Of a DNA stretch of 64,000 bases, positions 60,072 to 64,000 are shown in pieces. A program made the translations under genes and the position numbers. The notes under the pieces are model-generated. The model saw only the letters and a program-made list of their open reading frames with translations. It was not told where the DNA came from and made no database searches. Numbering within the stretch: position 1 is the first letter of the stretch; each line of letters opens with the position of its first letter. Source of the stretch: Omphiscola glabra (Eukaryota > Mollusca > Gastropoda > Lymnaeidae); assembly GCA_964017045.1 (NCBI GenBank), contig OZ024797.1, positions 12,803,062 through 12,867,061 of the forward strand, read 5' to 3'.

Positions 60072-60555
60072 CTCAGCCCACAAACAGACGACACAAATGG
60101 ATGGCTTTCTGTCCGGCATGACGTGGACTCCATCACAGTGAGGACTTGACGATTGTCTGGACATCGTGATGTGTGAGAGGGGATCAGTCATTACAGGAAA
60201 AGATAGTCTGCATGGACATCGTGATGTGTGAGAGGGGTTCAGTCATTAGAGGAAAATATCCCTACCATGCGGATGTTTGAAAGGGGTCCAAATCATGTGA
60301 TGACAAGAGCCTATGCAAGAGCCTATGCATGGTGATTAGTAAAAAGAATTTAAGTCTGTAGTATAAGAAACGGGAGGCAGAGGGGCATTCCACTTTTTCA
60401 GTGCATTACAAAACAAAACAAAACAATAGATGGAGGTGTAGCAGGGAATATTTTGTTGTTTCTTGGTATGCATTATAACAGGATTTATAGTCGATCGATT
60501 AGTTGGCCAACGCTAGGTATGATGATCATCGTAGGTACCAGAAATTTTTATCGGA
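60072..60555. other. Unique segment with a short duplication
   Basis: TGGACATCGTGATGTGTGAG followed by AGGGG is duplicated at about 60158 and 60212. No gene is seen. Confidence 0.4.
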
Positions 60556-61065
60556 GCTTCTAAGAGTCTAGGAGCAGCATGCTGTGACTTTTGACAATAT
60601 AGGAGCAGCACGCCGTACCTTCTGAGAGTCTAGGAGCAGTACTCCTTAACTTCTGAGAGTCTAGGAGCAGTACTCCTTAACATCTGAGCGTCTAGGAGCA
60701 GTACTCCTTAACATCTGAGAGTCTAGGAGCAGTACTCCTTAACATTCTGAGAGTCTAGGAGCAGTACTCCTTAACTTCTGAGAGTCTAGGAGCAGTACTC
60801 CTTAACATCTGAGAGTCTAGGAGCAGTACTCCTTAACATCTGAGAGTCTAGGAGCAGTACTCCTTAACATCTGAGCGTCTAGGAGCAGTACTCCTTAACT
60901 TCTGAGAGTATAAGAGCAGTACTCCTTAACATCTGAGAGTCTAGGAGCAGTACTCCTTAACATCTGAGAGTCTAAGAGCAGCATGCCGTAACCTCTAAGA
61001 GTCTGTGAGCAGCATCCTGCATCTTCTGAGAGTATAGGCGCAGTAATCCTTAATTTTTGGCAGTG
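60556..61065. repeat. 31-bp minisatellite, about 16 copies
   Basis: The unit holds TAGGAGCAGTACTCCTTAAC followed by ATCTGAGAGTC. Each unit includes the small palindrome AGGAGCAGTACTCCT. The ends are degenerate. Confidence 0.94.
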
Positions 61066-61910
61066 TAAAAGGAGTGAGCCTAAAGTTCATAGGACCAATT
61101 CCTAAACTTCTGAGAGTCCAGGATGAGTACATCTTGTCTTTTGGAGATATTCCTTAGTTTACTGATTATTTAGGTTTGGGCTGTTGTTAATGCACTGTTA
61201 TAGACCATTAAACAACGTCACATCTTATGTCATAATTTAGCAGTTTTAGGCCCCAGGTTTTATCGGAGTGATTGTGAAGGTCAAGGACAGGATGAAAGTA
61301 AAGCGAATAAATAATAAACTTTCAGAGAACACGTTTCACAGTTTGGGCCGGGGGGGGGGGGGGTCTTCTGAGGAGGACGGGCCGGCGAGGGGTTGTAGGA
61401 TTGGTGGGGGAGGGGAGTTTGAGGTGCGCGCCTGTTACTTTTGAAGATGACTTGTTGCTCACATAAATCGTCCTCCCACTGATGCAATCTACGGACTCGG
61501 CCATTGGGGGGAACAGTTTAAGTTCAAGAAACCTGGAGGTGTGTGGTGGGAACAGGAGTGAGTTGGGGGACTTTAAATACAAAGGGTGTTTTTTTTTATT
61601 TTATTTTTTTGGGGTGGGGGGTACATTGGGGGATATTTTCAAGTAAAAAAGATTGTTATCAATTATGAATAGGAGCCACACAAAAATAAATTTCTTTCCA
61701 CACGGAAAGTTTTGAGGCCTTGAAAAAGTTTTATTTTTCTTTACTTTTTCAAATAGTGAATAACGAATGAACTTATTCTTACGACCAACAGATGCCACGG
61801 CTGTCTCTTATTTTTTTGTGAGGAAATGTTCTATCATAAAATATTGCCCCTGTTTGAAAGATTAGAAAATATTGTATTTTTTCTTATATTTATAAAGTAC
61901 GTACTCACTG
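61066..61910. other. Mostly unique segment, no clear gene
   Basis: Contains a G run at 61350 and T/G-rich tracts at 61590-61620. A minus-strand frame at 61320-61580 is open but proline-rich and low in information; not called. Confidence 0.3.
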
Positions 61911-62074
61911 ACCGTCATGTCTGTAAATGTTGTCTCCACGGACTCACTGACCGTCATGTCTGTGCATGTTGACTCCAAGGACTCACTGATTGTCATGTCT
62001 GTGCATGTTGACTCCACGTACTCCCTCACCGTCATGTCTGTGCATGCTGACTCCACGGACTCCCTGGCCGTCAT
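61911..62074. repeat. 39-bp minisatellite, left segment, about 4 copies
   Basis: The unit holds GACTCACTGACCGTCATGTC and TGTGCATGTTGACTCCACG. It continues as the main array after a hAT insertion. The left units are more diverged. Confidence 0.94.
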
Positions 62075-62606
62075 CAAGGCCGGTCCTATGGTTGCTGGCG
62101 CCCCGGGCAAGCTTAACTTTGGCGCCCCTTTGAAGTATCATCATATAAATTCTTGCAAGGAATAAAATGGGTGTTTAGTGGTGAGTTTATTACATAGCTT
62201 GTTTTTTAAAACTAGCATTTAACAATTATTTATTTTTTCTCAACTTGTATTTGGACATTTGTACAATTAGCCTACATATGACAATTTTTTCCTCTAGCCT
62301 TTAGATCAGCTGATCTTTTTATTGCACTTTTAAAAAGTTATAGTCTTTGCAATATTATTTTCTCTAGACAAAATGGCAAAGAATTCATTCTGTCCTGAGA
62401 CATGGATGATCATAAATATGTTTTTATAAGCTTTAGTTTACGATTTCTTTAATGTGGCATACAATCATTGTGCACTAAAAGTTATTTTACTTCCATGGCG
62501 CCCATAGGCAACGTTTCTTTCCTATTTTGGAAGATCGATGATGGCGCCCTGAGCACATGGCGCCCCGGGCAACTGCCCGAGTTGCCGATACCTTAATCCG
62601 ACCGAG
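62075..62606. mobile_element. hAT-like element, 532 bp, inserted in the 39-bp array
   Basis: The left end is CAAGGCCGGTCC...GGCGCCCCGGGCAA. The right end read in reverse is CTCGGTCGGATTAAGG...TTGCCCGGGGCGCC. Flanking 8-mers GCCGTCAT and ACCGTCTT are each one change from the array's own ACCGTCAT, as expected for a target duplication. No transposase frame. Confidence 0.82.
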
Positions 62607-63375
62607 ACCGTCTTGTCTGTACATGATGATTCCAGAGACCCACTAACCGTCATGTCTGTACATGTTGATTCCACGGACCCACTAACCGTCATGTCTGTAC
62701 ATGTTAATTCCACGGACTCACTAACCGTCATGTCTGTACATGTTGATTCCACGGACCCACTAACTGTCATGTCTGTACATGTTAATTCCACGGACTCACT
62801 AACCGTCATGTCTGTACATGTTGATTCCACGGACCCACTAACCGTCATGTCTGTACATGTTGATTCCACGGACCCACTAACCGTCATGTCTGTACATGTT
62901 GATTCCACAGACCCACTAACCGTCATGTCTGTACATGTTGATTTCACGGACCCACTAACCGTCATGTCTGTACATGTTGATTCCACGGACCCACTAACCG
63001 TCATGTCTGTACATGTTGATTCCACGGACTCACTAACCGTCATGTCTGTACATTTTGATTCCACGGACTCACTAACCGTCATGTATGTACATGTTGATTC
63101 CACGGACCCACTAACCGTCATGTCTGTACATGTTGATTCCACGGACCCACTAACCGTCATGTCTGTACATGTTGATTCCACGGACTCACTAACCGTCATG
63201 TCTGTACATTTTGATTCCACGGACTCACTAACCGTCATGTCTGTACATGTTGATTCCACGGACTCACTAACCGTCATGTCTGTACATGTTGATTCCACGG
63301 ACCCACTAACTGTCATGTCTGTACATGTTGATTCCACGGACTCACTAACCGTCATGTCTGTACATGTTGATTTCC
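62607..63375. repeat. 39-bp minisatellite, main segment, about 20 copies
   Basis: The unit holds ACCGTCATGTCTGTACATGT and TGATTCCACGGACCCACTA. The DSLTVMSVHVDST reading and its minus-strand shadow are artefacts of the 39-bp period. Confidence 0.96.
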
Positions 63376-63617
63376 GATACGGAAAATAATGCAATATAAA
63401 TGAAAACACTAATTATCCCCATTGTCAATACCATTCTTAAACAACCGGAAGGCTTAGTTACATTATTCCTGTAATAATTTTTGGAAAATTAAATAATTTC
63501 AAGTGCAAGTTGACACTTGTTTTAAAATAAATTTGTAAGTATGACACTGTGTTGTTCGTCTAGACAATGTATTCTTCTTCTTTCGCCTTTTCGTCCTCGA
63601 GGATCAGCAGCCGATCT

Positions 63618-64000
63618 TCATCGACGTCTGTGATTAGGACATAGGCCGCCTACAAGAGCCCTCCAGGCATCACGATCCTGAGCCAATCTCTCCAGCCTCC
63701 CCCAAGTGTGGCCAAGTTTCTTGGTATCCGCCTCCACTTCACGGCGCCAAGTGTTCCTAGGCCTGCCTCTTTTCCGTTTTCCTTGAGGGTTCCAATTCAA
63801 GGCTTGTCTAGTTATGCTGGAGGCAGGTTTCCTGAGCGTATGGCCAATCCATCTCCATCTTCTCTGGAGGATCTCTTGTTCTACCGGTTCTTGCTTTGTC
63901 CGCTGCCACAGTTTCTGGTTGCTGATTTTGTCGGGCCAATGAATCCCGAGAATCCTTCTTAAGCAGTTATTGATGAAGGACTGGATTCTCTTCATATTCC
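63618..64000 (-). mobile_element. LINE reverse transcriptase C-terminus, runs off the window
   Basis: The minus-strand frame reads [60 protein letters not shown] and a [15 protein letters not shown] end. This is the standard C-terminal region of RTE-type LINE polymerases. It is intact in the visible 125 codons; the rest lies beyond position 64000. Confidence 0.88.

Noticed and set aside
62613..63409. 258- and 295-codon serine/threonine-rich ORFs
   Set aside because: A 39-bp minisatellite interrupted by a transposon; both strands are open.

Overview
The window looks like nuclear DNA of an animal, most likely a gastropod mollusc. Genes are split by introns with GT-AG borders, and one gene encodes a temptin-like secreted protein (temptin was first known as a pheromone protein of the sea slug Aplysia). 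It also holds several LINE families, a tRNA-derived SINE and many hAT-type DNA elements, including SPIN-like copies. The species cannot be fixed from the sequence alone.

Three gene models are well supported. (1) Positions 71-12286, minus strand: the first three exons of trans-L-3-hydroxyproline dehydratase (L3HYPDH); the rest lies off the left end. Its 10.35 kb first intron is mostly minisatellite plus one LINE. (2) Positions 31690-39984, plus strand: a complete 13-exon gene for a diaminopimelate decarboxylase-like protein (LysA family, 518 residues). All exon phases agree. This is the last enzyme of bacterial and plant lysine synthesis and is unexpected in an animal. It also carries an 88-residue, three-exon insertion. 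(3) Positions 42509-44210, minus strand: three exons of a temptin-like gene, with a hAT element in each of two introns. A 315-codon open frame at 25599-26546 is probably a real but unrecognised coding exon, and 59937-60071 may be the last exon of another unknown gene.

Most of the rest is repeats. More than 20 tandem arrays with units of 12 to 72 bp cover roughly 18-19 kb, somewhat under 30% of the window. The largest are a 29-bp array (2690-3603 and 7877-11975), a 46-bp array (17413-19722), a second 46-bp array (57395-58970) and a 45-bp array (12404-14012). Many arrays are open in several frames only because their unit length is a multiple of three. Two show higher-order structure (314 bp and 667 bp super-units), and three are split by transposon insertions.

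Mobile elements by position: a degenerate APE-type LINE (about 4010-7876, +), a TIR element (23650-23912), SPIN-like hATs (24008, 41139-41334, 43701-43886), a CR1/L2-type LINE tail inside the decarboxylase gene (36378-36850), a two-copy hAT MITE family (43044-43342, 48324-48697), a LINE 3' remnant (47955-48150), a dead Tx1/L1-type LINE (about 50602-55130, -), a long-TIR element (55674-56058), a SINE (56330-56815), a hAT insertion inside an array (62075-62606) and the 3' end of another LINE at the right edge (63618-64000, -).

The genes do not form an operon or shared pathway. The decarboxylase and the dehydratase both act on amino acids, but nothing in the sequence links them.
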